From Lentisphaeria bacterium (GTDB lineage: Bacteria; Verrucomicrobiota; Lentisphaeria; JABSQK01): DNA of 34,694 nucleotides. A program made the position numbers and the translations under genes. Under the pieces are notes generated by a model. That model did not search any database. It was not told where the DNA came from and was given only the letters and a program-made list of their open reading frames with translations. The number at the start of each line of letters is the position of its first letter. Position 1 is the first letter of the stretch. Positions 14,851-24,738 of the stretch are shown piece by piece. The stretch covers positions 1 to 34,694 of the forward strand of contig JABSQK010000147.1 of assembly GCA_013215875.1 (NCBI GenBank), in the 5' to 3' direction.

Positions 14851-16482
14851 CTATATGATATAAGATGGATCGTAATCTTCCGGCGCATCATAGCCGAGAA
14901 GGTTTATGCAGGATGCTGAATGGCTGCTAATGCCAAATTTCCCGTCTGCCAGGGTATAATTTTTGTCATATAAAGGGTCATATATCAAGCAGGGTACGGG
15001 GTTCAATGTATGACATGTCTTATTTCTTGGTATACCCGCTTCATCCAGTTTAATCACGCCCTGTTTATCTAGCTCATACATTTCATCTGCATTGCCATGA
15101 TCTGCAGTAACCACCAAAATACCGCCGGCTGCTTTTACCTCGGGAATTAAGCGGGCGAGGCAAAGGTCAACGGCTTCAACACTCATGCGAGCGGCCTGAA
15201 AATTCCCCGTATGGCCGATCATATCGGCATTTGGATAATTCAAACGAATAAAGTCGTGCTTCTTCTGACGTAAAGAGTCGATGACTATGTCGGTAATCTC
15301 GGCCCCTTTCATCCATGGACGTTCATCAAACGGAACATTATCCGATGGTACTTCAATATAGTCTTCAAGTTCATCGTTAAATTTGCCGGATCGATTGCCG
15401 TTAAAGAAGTAGGTAACATGGCCGTACTTTTGCGTTTCGCTTACGGCGAGCTGCCGTAAGCCCGTATTTGCGATGTACTCACCCATGGTTTTGTCGATAG
15501 CCGGTGGGGTCACCAGGTAACGTTTTGGTATTTGCAAATCGCCATCATATTGCATCATGCCGCAATATAAAACACTTGGGTAACGTTTGCGGTCAAATCT
15601 GTTGAAGTTTTCGTCTTCAAATGTTTTACAAAGCTCAATACCACGGTCGCCGCGAAAGTTGCAAAATATAACGGAATCGCCATCAACGATGGGGCCGATA
15701 GCATTGCCATTTTCGGCAATGACAAATGCAGGCAGATTCTGGTCGATGCAGCGCGTTTCATTGCGGAATGTTTTTATCGCTTCTTCGGCACTTGAAAATT
15801 GGCGTCCGTCACCCAATACATGGGTATGCCAGCCGCGCTCCACCATTGCCCAGTCAGCATCATAACGATCCATGGTGATAAACATGCGACCGCCGCCGGA
15901 AGCAATGCGGTAATCAACCCCGGATTGATTGTGCTCAGCAAGCAGTTTTTCAATAGGTTCAATATAATCCAGGGCAGATGTTTCCCCCACATCACGCCCG
16001 TCCAACAGAGTATGTAGACGGATTGATTTGACGCCTTCTTTTCTGGCCTGATTAATCATCGCGACGAGGTGGTCTATATGGGAATGCACATTACCATCTG
16101 AAAGCAGGCCGATGAAATGCAGAGTCGTATTATTTTGAGTGACATTGTTTGTCTGCTCTTTCCAGGTGGTGCCCTCAAACATACTGCCTGTTTCAATCGC
16201 TTCTTTTACAAGCTTGGCACCCTGGGCAAAAACCCGTCCACAGCCAATGGCATTGTGGCCGACTTCACTGTTGCCCATATCGTCATTCGACGGCATGCCT
16301 ACGGCAGTACCGTGTGCTTTTAATTTGGTATGGAGACTTGTCGTATGTAACGCATCTAAATGAGGTGTGTAAGCCTGAGCGACAGCATCAGCTTCATATT
16401 TTGGGCCATAGGCAACACCATCCATGATGCATAATACAACGGGACGCCCAGCGGCAAATTTTTTCGATTTTACTAAAGACAT
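14851..16482 (-). CDS. gpmI: 2,3-bisphosphoglycerate-independent phosphoglycerate mutase
   Basis: Interconverts 3- and 2-phosphoglycerate in glycolysis and gluconeogenesis, in the cytoplasm, with two Mn ions. The N-terminal LCIMDGVAYG and NSEVGHNAIG give the phospho-serine nucleophile (Ser72). HSHIDH, LDGRD, GGGRMFITMDRYDADW and the metal site VVTADHGNADEM are all present. At 543 residues it is slightly longer than the typical 510. It starts 20 bp after the stop of the 159-residue gene and may share a transcript with it. It is the only housekeeping gene in that unit. Confidence 0.96.
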   Translation of the reverse strand: MSLVKSKKFAAGRPVVLCIMDGVAYGPKYEADAVAQAYTPHLDALHTTSLHTKLKAHGTAVGMPSNDDMGNSEVGHNAIGCGRVFAQGAKLVKEAIETGSMFEGTTWKEQTNNVTQNNTTLHFIGLLSDGNVHSHIDHLVAMINQARKEGVKSIRLHTLLDGRDVGETSALDYIEPIEKLLAEHNQSGVDYRIASGGGRMFITMDRYDADWAMVERGWHTHVLGDGRQFSSAEEAIKTFRNETRCIDQNLPAFVIAENGNAIGPIVDGDSVIFCNFRGDRGIELCKTFEDENFNRFDRKRYPSVLYCGMMQYDGDLQIPKRYLVTPPAIDKTMGEYIANTGLRQLAVSETQKYGHVTYFFNGNRSGKFNDELEDYIEVPSDNVPFDERPWMKGAEITDIVIDSLRQKKHDFIRLNYPNADMIGHTGNFQAARMSVEAVDLCLARLIPEVKAAGGILVVTADHGNADEMYELDKQGVIKLDEAGIPRNKTCHTLNPVPCLIYDPLYDKNYTLADGKFGISSHSASCINLLGYDAPEDYDPSYII

Positions 16483-16502
16483 CAGCTACCTTAAATTATT
16501 AA

Positions 16503-16982
16503 TTAACTATCAAATACAAAATATCGTGTTTCTGGAATCTGATGGAGAACAGTTTTTATCTCCTGGAAGTTAATTTCTAATTCGCTAATACTTTCGATAT
16601 CTTCAAAATCTGAATTAGCAAGCTCGAGACTTTCACCTTCAATCAATAATTGCTCTAGGCCCTGATCAGGCATGCGATAATTACCATCCGACAACTCAGT
16701 TTCCTGAAGTGATCCGAGAATGTTAAGTATGTATTTAACGTTTACCTTGTCAAGAATCAGCGCGTTTAAAAGTATGCGAAGGCGCGGTGTTTTCAACAAT
16801 TGAAGGGTGTTTTGAAAATCCGCCATTTGTTCATCCTGCTCAACTTTGCTCAATTCTTCGAATCGCTCTACCAGTATATCGAGATTCATTTCAAGCTCAT
16901 CAGTACTACAGTAAGGGTCTACATTTAATTCATCGTATATTGTGTGTATAAATGGATTGTACTTATCTTTAATTCCTGACAT
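16503..16982 (-). CDS. Hypothetical acidic protein coupled to the giant TPR protein
   Basis: Not recognised. 159 residues, acidic and predicted mostly helical, with no signal peptide or membrane segment, so probably cytoplasmic. The N-terminal TIYDELNVDPYCSTDELEMNLDIL recalls the first helices of a J domain, but the HPD motif is absent, so a chaperone role is not supported. A middle segment (LLKTPRLRILLNALILDK) looks like a helical hairpin. The ATG lies two bases after the stop of the 2013-residue gene, which strongly suggests co-translation and possibly a physical complex with its cytoplasmic TPR part. Confidence 0.65.
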   Translation of the reverse strand: MSGIKDKYNPFIHTIYDELNVDPYCSTDELEMNLDILVERFEELSKVEQDEQMADFQNTLQLLKTPRLRILLNALILDKVNVKYILNILGSLQETELSDGNYRMPDQGLEQLLIEGESLELANSDFEDIESISELEINFQEIKTVLHQIPETRYFVFDS

Positions 16983-16984
16983 AT

Positions 16985-19900
16985 CTATGATCCCTTTTGC
17001 ATTGTATAATTTAGTACCCGCTGGTACAGTCGTTCAAATTCATGAGACAGATTTCGTCCATCATCTGCAGCCTTCGATGCCTGGCGGCAGGCATCTCTTA
17101 ATTCCCATAGCACTTCTTCGAGTTCGCCAAGGGTCACTCCGGACGGTTTGTTATTCAGAGTCTCATCGAGCTTATCACCTGCTTGACGAAATTTCCCGTT
17201 AATGCCCGATTGCATGGCATCGAGCAAGTTGGTATTAAACACTTTTTTAGCACGCATATATTCCACAGGCGAGCCATAATGATTGCGGTATTCAAGATAG
17301 GCTTCCAGCTGCGCTTCTAATGGACCTATACTTTGCAATTTGAGAATTTCCTGACTGATGACCTGGAAGCTCATATAGGTGATAACAAAATCCCATGTTT
17401 TCAATATAGGATCGTTTTTCGGAAATGATGCAACTTTTTCTTTTACCGCACTATCTGCCATACCGACATATGCACCGAGGTTATTATCAAGCTCACCAAG
17501 CTTTGCAATATAGTCAAAATGGCGTTGCATATCCGCTGCAGAACCCTGCTCGATATACAAGACGAGATGGCCGATAAAGAGATTCAGCAGATAATCTTTA
17601 CGGAATTTTTTGTTTAAGCCATCGATTTCTTTTAATGGCAGAGGTCTGAACTCGTCTGCATCAGAAATACGTTCCAAACACATGTTCCAGTATTCACGGT
17701 TTGAGAAAACATAAGATTCCCAGAAATTTAATACATTGTCCCAAACATCTGCAACATTTTCTTTCGTCTCCGATTCTTCCGTTAGGATGGCCAGCCGCAA
17801 AAGCAAAAGACCTAAATTATTTTGCAGATTGTGCTTCATTAATTTATCCGAGACATTCTGAATGCTTTCAGCCAGTACATCGATTGTTTCTCGTACAACT
17901 TCTATGCTATCAAGCTTATCAAGGAGAGATGAAATTTTAAGTGATTCAAGAGCACTGGAGATGGGCCCGGTGGGATTTTTAACCTGCTGCAGAACTTCGA
18001 TTGCCCGCTTGGTATTGCCTGCCACCAGTGCCTGCCTGGATAAATCTGCAGATAAAATATAAAACAGCTTTTGGTTGAGTTTGGTTTTTTCAGCATGCGG
18101 CTGAAGATTGATAACTGCGGCATCGAGGTGTCCTCCCTCAAGGCAAGCCAGAGCTTGCAGGTAGGATGAATAACTCTTCGTCTTATCATCCATGGAGTGC
18201 AAAAGAAATTGCAGACGTGTTGTATCATTTATTTTGCAGAGGTAATATGCTTGAGCAGACAATATTTTTTGTTTGATATAGTCATTCTCTGTCTGAATCG
18301 CTGAAAGGACCTGTTCGGCTTCAGTATTTTTCGAATCCAGCGCCAATAAATAGGCCTCTACAAGCTGGTTTGAGGTGGCGATATAATCGTCGCAATCGAG
18401 GGTCTTTAATTGCTGTTCGAGTTCATTGGCCCGCTCTATATTTGACTGCAGGAGCTCCGAACATAAGAGATGATAAACATAACGGGAATTAGTAGGTTCT
18501 TTTTCGAGCAACGCTTTGAATATTTCAGCAGCATCAGTTAAATTTTTATTGTACATGTAACATAATGCAAGATAAAACTGGTAGCAGCTATTACGATTTT
18601 GATTCGTTGTTGTTAACTGCAATTCAGAAATGAGGTTTAGCGCGCCTTCATAATCGTTTCGAGAGATCATTTGTATGACCATGCGAAATCTTGCTTCTTC
18701 GAGAATCTTATTTAAGGCTTCCGAATCGACACCTCTTTCCTTGATGTATTCAAAACATTGCACTGCCATATTATAATCTTCTTGATTGAACAGTTTGTAT
18801 GCGATAGAATACATTGCTTCTATGGCATGGTCCTGCCACTTCTTGTCTTCGACATGGTGCCCGAATATCTTTAATAGAAGTTGTTCACAGCGGCTCAGCC
18901 TGTGTTGTACTGCATTTGCATAGGCAGCGAGATACAGAAACCATGGCGACTTCTCGCCTTTGCTTTCAGCTATATCAAAATATTTTAGAGCGGAATCATA
19001 GTCATTTTTAAAGAAATATATTTCGCCAATATTGCGGGATGCATTACGCACAAAGCTGTCACTTTCCACTGCTTTTTCAAGAAGCTCAAGCGAGCGGTCT
19101 TCATCGCTTGATTTAAGCAGAACACCCAAAAAATAATGAGCCCCAAGATTGCTTGAATCGAGCTCAAGTATGCGACGGAAAATAATTTCCGCTTCTTGAA
19201 GTTTCTCGGTTTCGAGAAGCAGCTGTCCATAGCCCATGAGAGCAGATACAAGGTCATTATTGCGTTGCAGTGCTTCTGCATAATGAGCGTTTGCATCTGA
19301 AATCTGTCCTTGCACATAGAAAATATTTCCCTGTAATGCGAGCGAATTTGCATAAAATGGATTATCGGGTTTAATTAATCCAATGACCTTAAAGGCTTTC
19401 TTGTATTCTTTTTGATCTGCAAATGTTGATGCGAGGTAGTAAATGCATTCTCCATCAAGTGGATTCTGCTTGATTAACATCTGGTACCATTCCACAGATT
19501 TGCTTTGCATACCTGATTTTGCAAAGGACCTTGCACCATGGAATAATGTATTTCGATTCCGTGATTCTACGGCTTCAAAGCATTTCGCTGCAGGTTGAAA
19601 CTTGCCTAGTTCAAATAAGCAAAAGCCAAGATTATACCAGAGCAAATCATTATTCCCACCCCCGGCAAGACAGCTCTTAAAATGCGGGATAGCACTCTCA
19701 TAGTCATTGCGCTCAAAATAAATAGACCCTAATAATTCGTGTGATGGGACATCGCGGGGATTCATTTCAATGAGGTGTTTGAGTTCTTTTTCACAAGCTT
19801 CAAGCTGGCCCTCTTCGTGATAGAGATAAGCCAGATTATAAATACAGTTATTTATATGTTCGTTAATAACGTCACTCTTTTGACGACGGACATTTTTTTC

Positions 19901-22900
19901 CAGCTTAATCAAGATTTTTTGAAATTCGTCTATACCTTTTGCAGCGTTGGTCTCAGAGTGGCGGATTGCCCGTTCAATATTGAATAAATGTATATCATGT
20001 AGCAAGGGCAAATCTTCTTCCAATTGGTCGAGGTCGCGTGTGATAAATGGCGCGAGGTTTCCCAAGGGACCCATGCGGTTTAATATTTTTCCAAGGAATA
20101 GTTTGCGTCTGAAATATATAAGTGGAAAGAAAGCCATCGTCGCCATACCGACAATATTGAATGAAAGGGAGGGTATAACTAATGAAAATAATACTGCAAT
20201 ACTGTGAGAGACCTTACCGACACTAATAAGTAAAAACATGAAAAAGCTAAAGCAAAAGAATACGACGCAGAAGTGAATCATGCTGTATTTTAAGTGGCCA
20301 AAGCGCATGCCGTTTCGAATGGTTCTGAAAAAATAAGTAATCCAAAACAAAATCCAAATGAAAAATGCACCCCAGTCCGCATTGCGAAGAACCTGGTTAT
20401 AAATTAATCCGCGGCTTTCATCGACATTACTATCGATACCAAGTGGTTCTTTAAAGCGCTCAAGCTTTAATTTAAATTGCCATTCCTTTTTTATCTTTGA
20501 GACTTTATTTTCCTGAGCAAGTTTAGGGAACTGACTCTCCAGGCTGTCATAAATCATAAAGGCCTTGCTTAATTGATTGATTTTTAGAAAATTTTCAGCC
20601 TGCCTTAATTTGAAACTGACAATTCGCTCATCCACTTTGTATTGTTTGATGTGAGTATCAAATTTTCTGATATTTAACTTATCGAGGGCTCTTATTGTTG
20701 TGTTTGGAACTGCCAGGTGCTCTTTGTCCAGATACAATTTATTTAAGCGCTTTTGAAAACTAATGATAATATCTTTTGCCAGTTCTGAGTGCAAAACAAA
20801 GTCAGGCACAGTTTTATCGATTGCCAGAAAATAAATGACTGCTTCATCTGCACGGCCTGTATCATCCCATATGCTTAAAAATTTCTGAACGATCAGGACT
20901 TTTTGTTCTTTTACCGCTGTGCAATGTTTAATTCTTTTTTGGTAGAGAACGGCATATTTATCGAGCTGTTCAAGCCAGGTTGTTTGATCCGCAAAACGTG
21001 GCTCCTTTTCTTTTCTGAGCGCCAACAACTTATTGAAAACATCATGCTTTTTTGCATGGCCAGGAAAATCAGAACAGAGAGTCTCATAGTCCATTATCAC
21101 CCCATTAAAATCAGAACCTTTCAGCTTTGTGGAAACCTGGTCAAGGATAACGGATACGAGCTCATCGTTGATGCTGATCATCGTTGAAAACTCTTTGTAA
21201 TTTTCTTTTATATCAGTAAAGATTTTTATTGCATCCGCCATTCTATTATTTTTAACAAGCTCTTTTCCCACTTTAAGGCGCAGCAGAATAAGCTTTTTTG
21301 TGAATGGGTCAGATGTATCCTTATCGCGAATGATTGTAACATTTTGAATAAACTTATCAGCGCTCAGAAAGGCCTTTTTCTTTTTTAAATATTCAACCAT
21401 GGAGAGAATTAGGTCCTGGTTAAATTCGCTATCGAGAACAAGCTTTTTAGTACTGAGCTTCTTTTGAATATTTTTTAAAACATGAGGCAGCAGAATTCCT
21501 TTTTCCTTGAGCAGGATACTCTGCCATTGTGCGGTTGCAGAGGGGTGTATGGAATCTCCATATTTGGAAAATTGTTCTTCCAACTTGCCATAGCGCAGCC
21601 ATTTCTCCAAAGCATCAGAATTTTCATTTTCCTGCAGTAGGCTGATTTTATCAAAAAAATTAATATAATTTTTTAGCTGTATGCCTTTATTTTTTACCCG
21701 CATGATTGTCCCGCTTTTGCCGCGAAGATGTTGTTTATTCTTTCTGAAAAATTGATCCATCTCAGAATATATTTTGCGGGCCTGGGCAAGATTTACATTC
21801 TTTTGGGCATTTACTTTTGTTTCCAGCTGGTTCAGTTCGCCCATCACTATTTTGAAATTTAAGTGATCAACTAATGGGCGATTTTTCACCTTTATTTCAG
21901 AAAACCCTTTTAAAATAGCCACGTATATTTTTGATGCTCCAGAATAATTTTTCTTAGTCATTTCCCGGTTTGCACTTAAGTACTGGTCGTGATATTTATT
22001 CAGCTTTCCTTGAAGCATAATCGATGATTTACGCAGTGTCTCTAAACCCGCTAAATCCGTATTAATTTTTTTAGTTAATTGCACGATGTTTTTACCAAAA
22101 AGCTTATCTTTCAGTTTTGCTAAAATTGTACTGTGATTTTCCGAAAGATTATATTTCCCCTTAAAGATTTTAGAGTAAGATTGCACGCCATCTTTTTCAT
22201 TGTAGACCAGGCTGTTCCGTGCCAATACAGGTAAGGTCTCTGCATGCAGTTTAGAGACCTTAAGAGCATCAAGAATTACGTTTTCCTGACTCATTTCAAA
22301 TGAATAGTCTTTTGTGGAATGAGATTTTAGCATGGAAAGTAATTGCACAATTTCAGTGCCTTTACCTCGCTTGAAAAGCTGTATACTGTTTTTCTGTATA
22401 AAAAGTGAGACATTAGTGAATTCCCGGTTAATTGCCTTTAGAGCACGGGCACGCTTCTTTGCGATAGGAGCAGTCATGTTTTTTACTTTATGAAAATCAT
22501 TGATTGCCTGTGAGCTGAGTTTTAAAAAAGCCAGGGATTTTTTATTTCTCATCTTGGAAATCTCTTCAACCTTGTCAATCAGCTTTAATACAACTACGGA
22601 AGGTTCTATGGCGTCGACTTGGTCACTGTAATATTTTTTCGCGAGTTCAATGGCTTTAGCGGTATCCCCACCCATCAATTCTTTGAGTTTCACAAATTTT
22701 AAATAGTTGTTGAGATGTTTTCTAAGTTTGGGGATATCCGTTTTTATGTTGTAATAGTCTTTCTTGCGAATCCAATTATTGAAGACGTGCAATTGAGCGT
22801 TTAAATTCCGCACTTCAGAGGAATATTGGCTGGATCTATTCACGTTGTGTTTCGAGATACGTTTTACTTCTTTTGCAGTAGCAATGGTATAGAACCCGCC

Positions 22901-23026
22901 TCGGTCATCAAGTATGATGCAGCGTAATTTGCTGCCAGTAGCTGTTAAAGTCAGAGTTTCATAATATGAATCTGCAAAAACGAACGACATCAGCATAAAA
23001 TAGAGTAAAATTTTTATCTTCAGCAT
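16985..23026 (-). CDS. Giant two-sided TPR membrane protein (2013 residues)
   Basis: A signal peptide (KIKILLYFMLMSFVFA, residues 3-18) leads into an exported, lysine-rich helical region of about 860 residues with no family I recognise. About three to four membrane helices follow near residues 885-975 (FFIWILFWITYFF, CVVFFCFSFFMFLLI, IAVLFSLVIPSLSF, MATMAFFPLIYF). After them come about 1000 residues rich in tetratricopeptide-type repeats (e.g. ACEKELKHLIEMNPRDVPSHELLGSIYF, EAEIIFRRILELDSSNLGAHYFLGVLL), then a helical C-terminus. Topology would put the first half outside and the TPR half inside. TPRs bind partner proteins, so this looks like a scaffold linking envelope and cytoplasm. The function is unknown. 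One uninterrupted frame of 6 kb argues for strong selection. The 159-residue gene follows after 2 bp. Confidence 0.8.
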   Translation of the reverse strand: MLKIKILLYFMLMSFVFADSYYETLTLTATGSKLRCIILDDRGGFYTIATAKEVKRISKHNVNRSSQYSSEVRNLNAQLHVFNNWIRKKDYYNIKTDIPKLRKHLNNYLKFVKLKELMGGDTAKAIELAKKYYSDQVDAIEPSVVVLKLIDKVEEISKMRNKKSLAFLKLSSQAINDFHKVKNMTAPIAKKRARALKAINREFTNVSLFIQKNSIQLFKRGKGTEIVQLLSMLKSHSTKDYSFEMSQENVILDALKVSKLHAETLPVLARNSLVYNEKDGVQSYSKIFKGKYNLSENHSTILAKLKDKLFGKNIVQLTKKINTDLAGLETLRKSSIMLQGKLNKYHDQYLSANREMTKKNYSGASKIYVAILKGFSEIKVKNRPLVDHLNFKIVMGELNQLETKVNAQKNVNLAQARKIYSEMDQFFRKNKQHLRGKSGTIMRVKNKGIQLKNYINFFDKISLLQENENSDALEKWLRYGKLEEQFSKYGDSIHPSATAQWQSILLKEKGILLPHVLKNIQKKLSTKKLVLDSEFNQDLILSMVEYLKKKKAFLSADKFIQNVTIIRDKDTSDPFTKKLILLRLKVGKELVKNNRMADAIKIFTDIKENYKEFSTMISINDELVSVILDQVSTKLKGSDFNGVIMDYETLCSDFPGHAKKHDVFNKLLALRKEKEPRFADQTTWLEQLDKYAVLYQKRIKHCTAVKEQKVLIVQKFLSIWDDTGRADEAVIYFLAIDKTVPDFVLHSELAKDIIISFQKRLNKLYLDKEHLAVPNTTIRALDKLNIRKFDTHIKQYKVDERIVSFKLRQAENFLKINQLSKAFMIYDSLESQFPKLAQENKVSKIKKEWQFKLKLERFKEPLGIDSNVDESRGLIYNQVLRNADWGAFFIWILFWITYFFRTIRNGMRFGHLKYSMIHFCVVFFCFSFFMFLLISVGKVSHSIAVLFSLVIPSLSFNIVGMATMAFFPLIYFRRKLFLGKILNRMGPLGNLAPFITRDLDQLEEDLPLLHDIHLFNIERAIRHSETNAAKGIDEFQKILIKLEKNVRRQKSDVINEHINNCIYNLAYLYHEEGQLEACEKELKHLIEMNPRDVPSHELLGSIYFERNDYESAIPHFKSCLAGGGNNDLLWYNLGFCLFELGKFQPAAKCFEAVESRNRNTLFHGARSFAKSGMQSKSVEWYQMLIKQNPLDGECIYYLASTFADQKEYKKAFKVIGLIKPDNPFYANSLALQGNIFYVQGQISDANAHYAEALQRNNDLVSALMGYGQLLLETEKLQEAEIIFRRILELDSSNLGAHYFLGVLLKSSDEDRSLELLEKAVESDSFVRNASRNIGEIYFFKNDYDSALKYFDIAESKGEKSPWFLYLAAYANAVQHRLSRCEQLLLKIFGHHVEDKKWQDHAIEAMYSIAYKLFNQEDYNMAVQCFEYIKERGVDSEALNKILEEARFRMVIQMISRNDYEGALNLISELQLTTTNQNRNSCYQFYLALCYMYNKNLTDAAEIFKALLEKEPTNSRYVYHLLCSELLQSNIERANELEQQLKTLDCDDYIATSNQLVEAYLLALDSKNTEAEQVLSAIQTENDYIKQKILSAQAYYLCKINDTTRLQFLLHSMDDKTKSYSSYLQALACLEGGHLDAAVINLQPHAEKTKLNQKLFYILSADLSRQALVAGNTKRAIEVLQQVKNPTGPISSALESLKISSLLDKLDSIEVVRETIDVLAESIQNVSDKLMKHNLQNNLGLLLLRLAILTEESETKENVADVWDNVLNFWESYVFSNREYWNMCLERISDADEFRPLPLKEIDGLNKKFRKDYLLNLFIGHLVLYIEQGSAADMQRHFDYIAKLGELDNNLGAYVGMADSAVKEKVASFPKNDPILKTWDFVITYMSFQVISQEILKLQSIGPLEAQLEAYLEYRNHYGSPVEYMRAKKVFNTNLLDAMQSGINGKFRQAGDKLDETLNNKPSGVTLGELEEVLWELRDACRQASKAADDGRNLSHEFERLYQRVLNYTMQKGS

Positions 23027-23102
23027 AGTCTTTTGCTTGTATAATTATACAGCGTACTACTATACTGCATTAGTCCAATGAAACAATTAAGTTCAAATAA
23101 TT

Positions 23103-23117
23103 ATCTCAATTTGAGAT
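23103..23117. promoter_or_regulatory. 15-bp palindrome in the 464-bp divergent intergenic region
   Basis: ATCTCAA-T-TTGAGAT, a perfect 7-bp inverted repeat about 77 bp upstream of the giant TPR gene. It has the form of a dimeric regulator's operator, but no known consensus is recognised. Besides this and a 6-bp hairpin (TGCTTT/AAAGCA, 23281-23300), nothing recognisable is seen in 23027-23490; no ORF of note is present. Confidence 0.35.
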
Positions 23118-23490
23118 TTGTGGTTTTAGCCTTAAATTGAGCCAAAATACAGCTGTGAATGGGCAATGGAATAAGAATATAATACTGGCAATGATGCTTG
23201 AAGCAGGTGAAATTGCCATGGATTAGTTCCTCCGGATAAACAACAGCATTAAAAAAGACGGTATTTGGCCAGGCAAAAAATGCTTTTCAGCCTTAAAGCA
23301 TGCTTATTTTGACATGAGTAAGTAAAAGAGCGTATTTTATCAAGCATTGATTTTTAGGTCATGGCGCATTGTTTTCCACCAGCGTTAATAATTTTAGTGT
23401 GTCTATATTGGTGCAACACATATTTGCAGTAGATTGTTTTATGACTTATTCACGCTACGTTAAACCGGATATAAACCCAAGGAAGAAATT

Positions 23491-24066
23491 ATGGTCACCG
23501 ACAATATAGTAAATCAGGGATACGATCCGGATAAAAATCGCAGATCCAAGAAGAGGTTCAAAATCGTCAGTATTATTTTCGTTGTACTTATTGTTGGTGG
23601 TGGTGCAACTTTCTTTTTAATGGAGAATGATAAAGTTCGTGAAGACCTTTTCTCCTTCTTCAAAGCAGGAAAAGAGAGGGCCAAGGATACAGTCGCTGTA
23701 TCAAATCTGATCGATGAATTTACAGAAAGCCTGAAAGAAGGAAAATTTACACGCAGCCAAAAATATATTCTTAAGGAGGCTGCCTACATTAAAAAATCCG
23801 GGAAAAAACTTAAAGGGAAATCATTTTTAAAATTTGTGGAAAGGAATGAAAAGACGGAGACGAATATCTACAAGATTAAAGATTACGGTATGCGCAAAAA
23901 GGATGAACACTATGTTTGCGGCCGTGAATTTCATTTCGTTGAAAGATCCGCTACAGGGGTGCGTAACAATATAATTAAAATTAAATTCACCTTGCAAAAA
24001 AAAGATGACAAGTGGTTTATCATAGAAATCAAAGAACTCTCTGCAATGACAATGAAGCGTGGGTAA
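23491..24066 (+). CDS. Single-pass membrane protein of unknown function
   Basis: 191 residues. A basic cytoplasmic leader (NRRSKKRFK) precedes one membrane helix (about residues 24-44, IVSIIFVVLIVGGGATFFL), then a lysine-rich helical segment. The C-terminal alpha/beta part ends with HYVCGREFHFVE ... IIKIKFTLQKKDDKWFIIEIK. That last piece looks like the sheet of a cystatin/NTF2-like fold (often a DUF4878-type small domain), but this is only an impression. The ATG at 23491 has AAGGAAG just upstream. Its stop codon abuts the ATG of the dioxygenase gene (TAAATG), so the two are co-translated. Confidence 0.7.
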   Translation: MVTDNIVNQGYDPDKNRRSKKRFKIVSIIFVVLIVGGGATFFLMENDKVREDLFSFFKAGKERAKDTVAVSNLIDEFTESLKEGKFTRSQKYILKEAAYIKKSGKKLKGKSFLKFVERNEKTETNIYKIKDYGMRKKDEHYVCGREFHFVERSATGVRNNIIKIKFTLQKKDDKWFIIEIKELSAMTMKRG

Positions 24067-24738
24067 ATGAATTTACCGGATGGTGCTTTCTGCCTTACTG
24101 AAGCCCACATTGAAAGCTTCTACAGGGATGGTTATTTTTATGCCGAGCAACTTATTTCTCCAGAAACAGTCCATGCCCTGAATACTGCCTACGATGATGA
24201 AGTTTCAAAAGTAAAATCAAAAGAATGGACGTCATTACCATTTGCCGAAGATGGGCAGACATGCCTGAAAACACCCTATATGGTAAACATCTTCGAACAA
24301 GTGCTGGGCGGTCCAGTTCGTTTATGGCTGGGCATGTATGTTGTTGTAATCCCCGGTGGTAAAGGCCTGCAATGGCACCAGGATAATATGTATACCCATA
24401 TCCTCGGGCATATGCTCAATGCATTTGTCGCGCTTGATACCATAACGACAGAAAATGCCGGATTATGGATTTCGCCAAAATCGCACCTACTCGGTCGACA
24501 GGAAAATTTGTCAGAGGGCGATGGACATCGGCGTGCGGCCGACCCGGAAAACCCCATGGCCTGCAAAGAGATGAAAGCCGGTGATGCAATCATCATTCAC
24601 CGAGAAATGTTGCACCACAGCAAGGAAAATAAAACAAAAAAAGTGCGTCGGGCATTCGCCTTTCAAATTTCTGCAGCAAACTGTCGTTATGCCGAAACAG
24701 GTAAACTTCTAGAAGACCGGGACCTGCTCTCAAGTTGA
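24067..24738 (+). CDS. Phytanoyl-CoA dioxygenase (PhyH) family Fe(II)/2-oxoglutarate enzyme
   Basis: 223 residues, one double-stranded beta-helix domain. The iron-binding triad is visible as H104 and D106 in LQWHQDN, with the distal histidine in MLHHSKEN (183/184), followed by arginines (KVRRAFAFQ) suited to bind 2-oxoglutarate. FYRDGYFYAEQLISPETVHALN is the usual N-terminus of the family. These enzymes hydroxylate small molecules or lipid-like substrates; the substrate here is unknown. It sits between a membrane protein and a glycerophosphodiesterase with no gaps (TAAATG before, TTGA overlap after), which hints at a lipid-headgroup or phosphonate-like substrate, but that is inference. Confidence 0.87.
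   Translation: MNLPDGAFCLTEAHIESFYRDGYFYAEQLISPETVHALNTAYDDEVSKVKSKEWTSLPFAEDGQTCLKTPYMVNIFEQVLGGPVRLWLGMYVVVIPGGKGLQWHQDNMYTHILGHMLNAFVALDTITTENAGLWISPKSHLLGRQENLSEGDGHRRAADPENPMACKEMKAGDAIIIHREMLHHSKENKTKKVRRAFAFQISAANCRYAETGKLLEDRDLLSS

Noticed and set aside
16503-16982. DnaJ-type chaperone call for the 159-residue protein
   Set aside because: Only a vague J-like first helix; the essential HPD tripeptide is missing.
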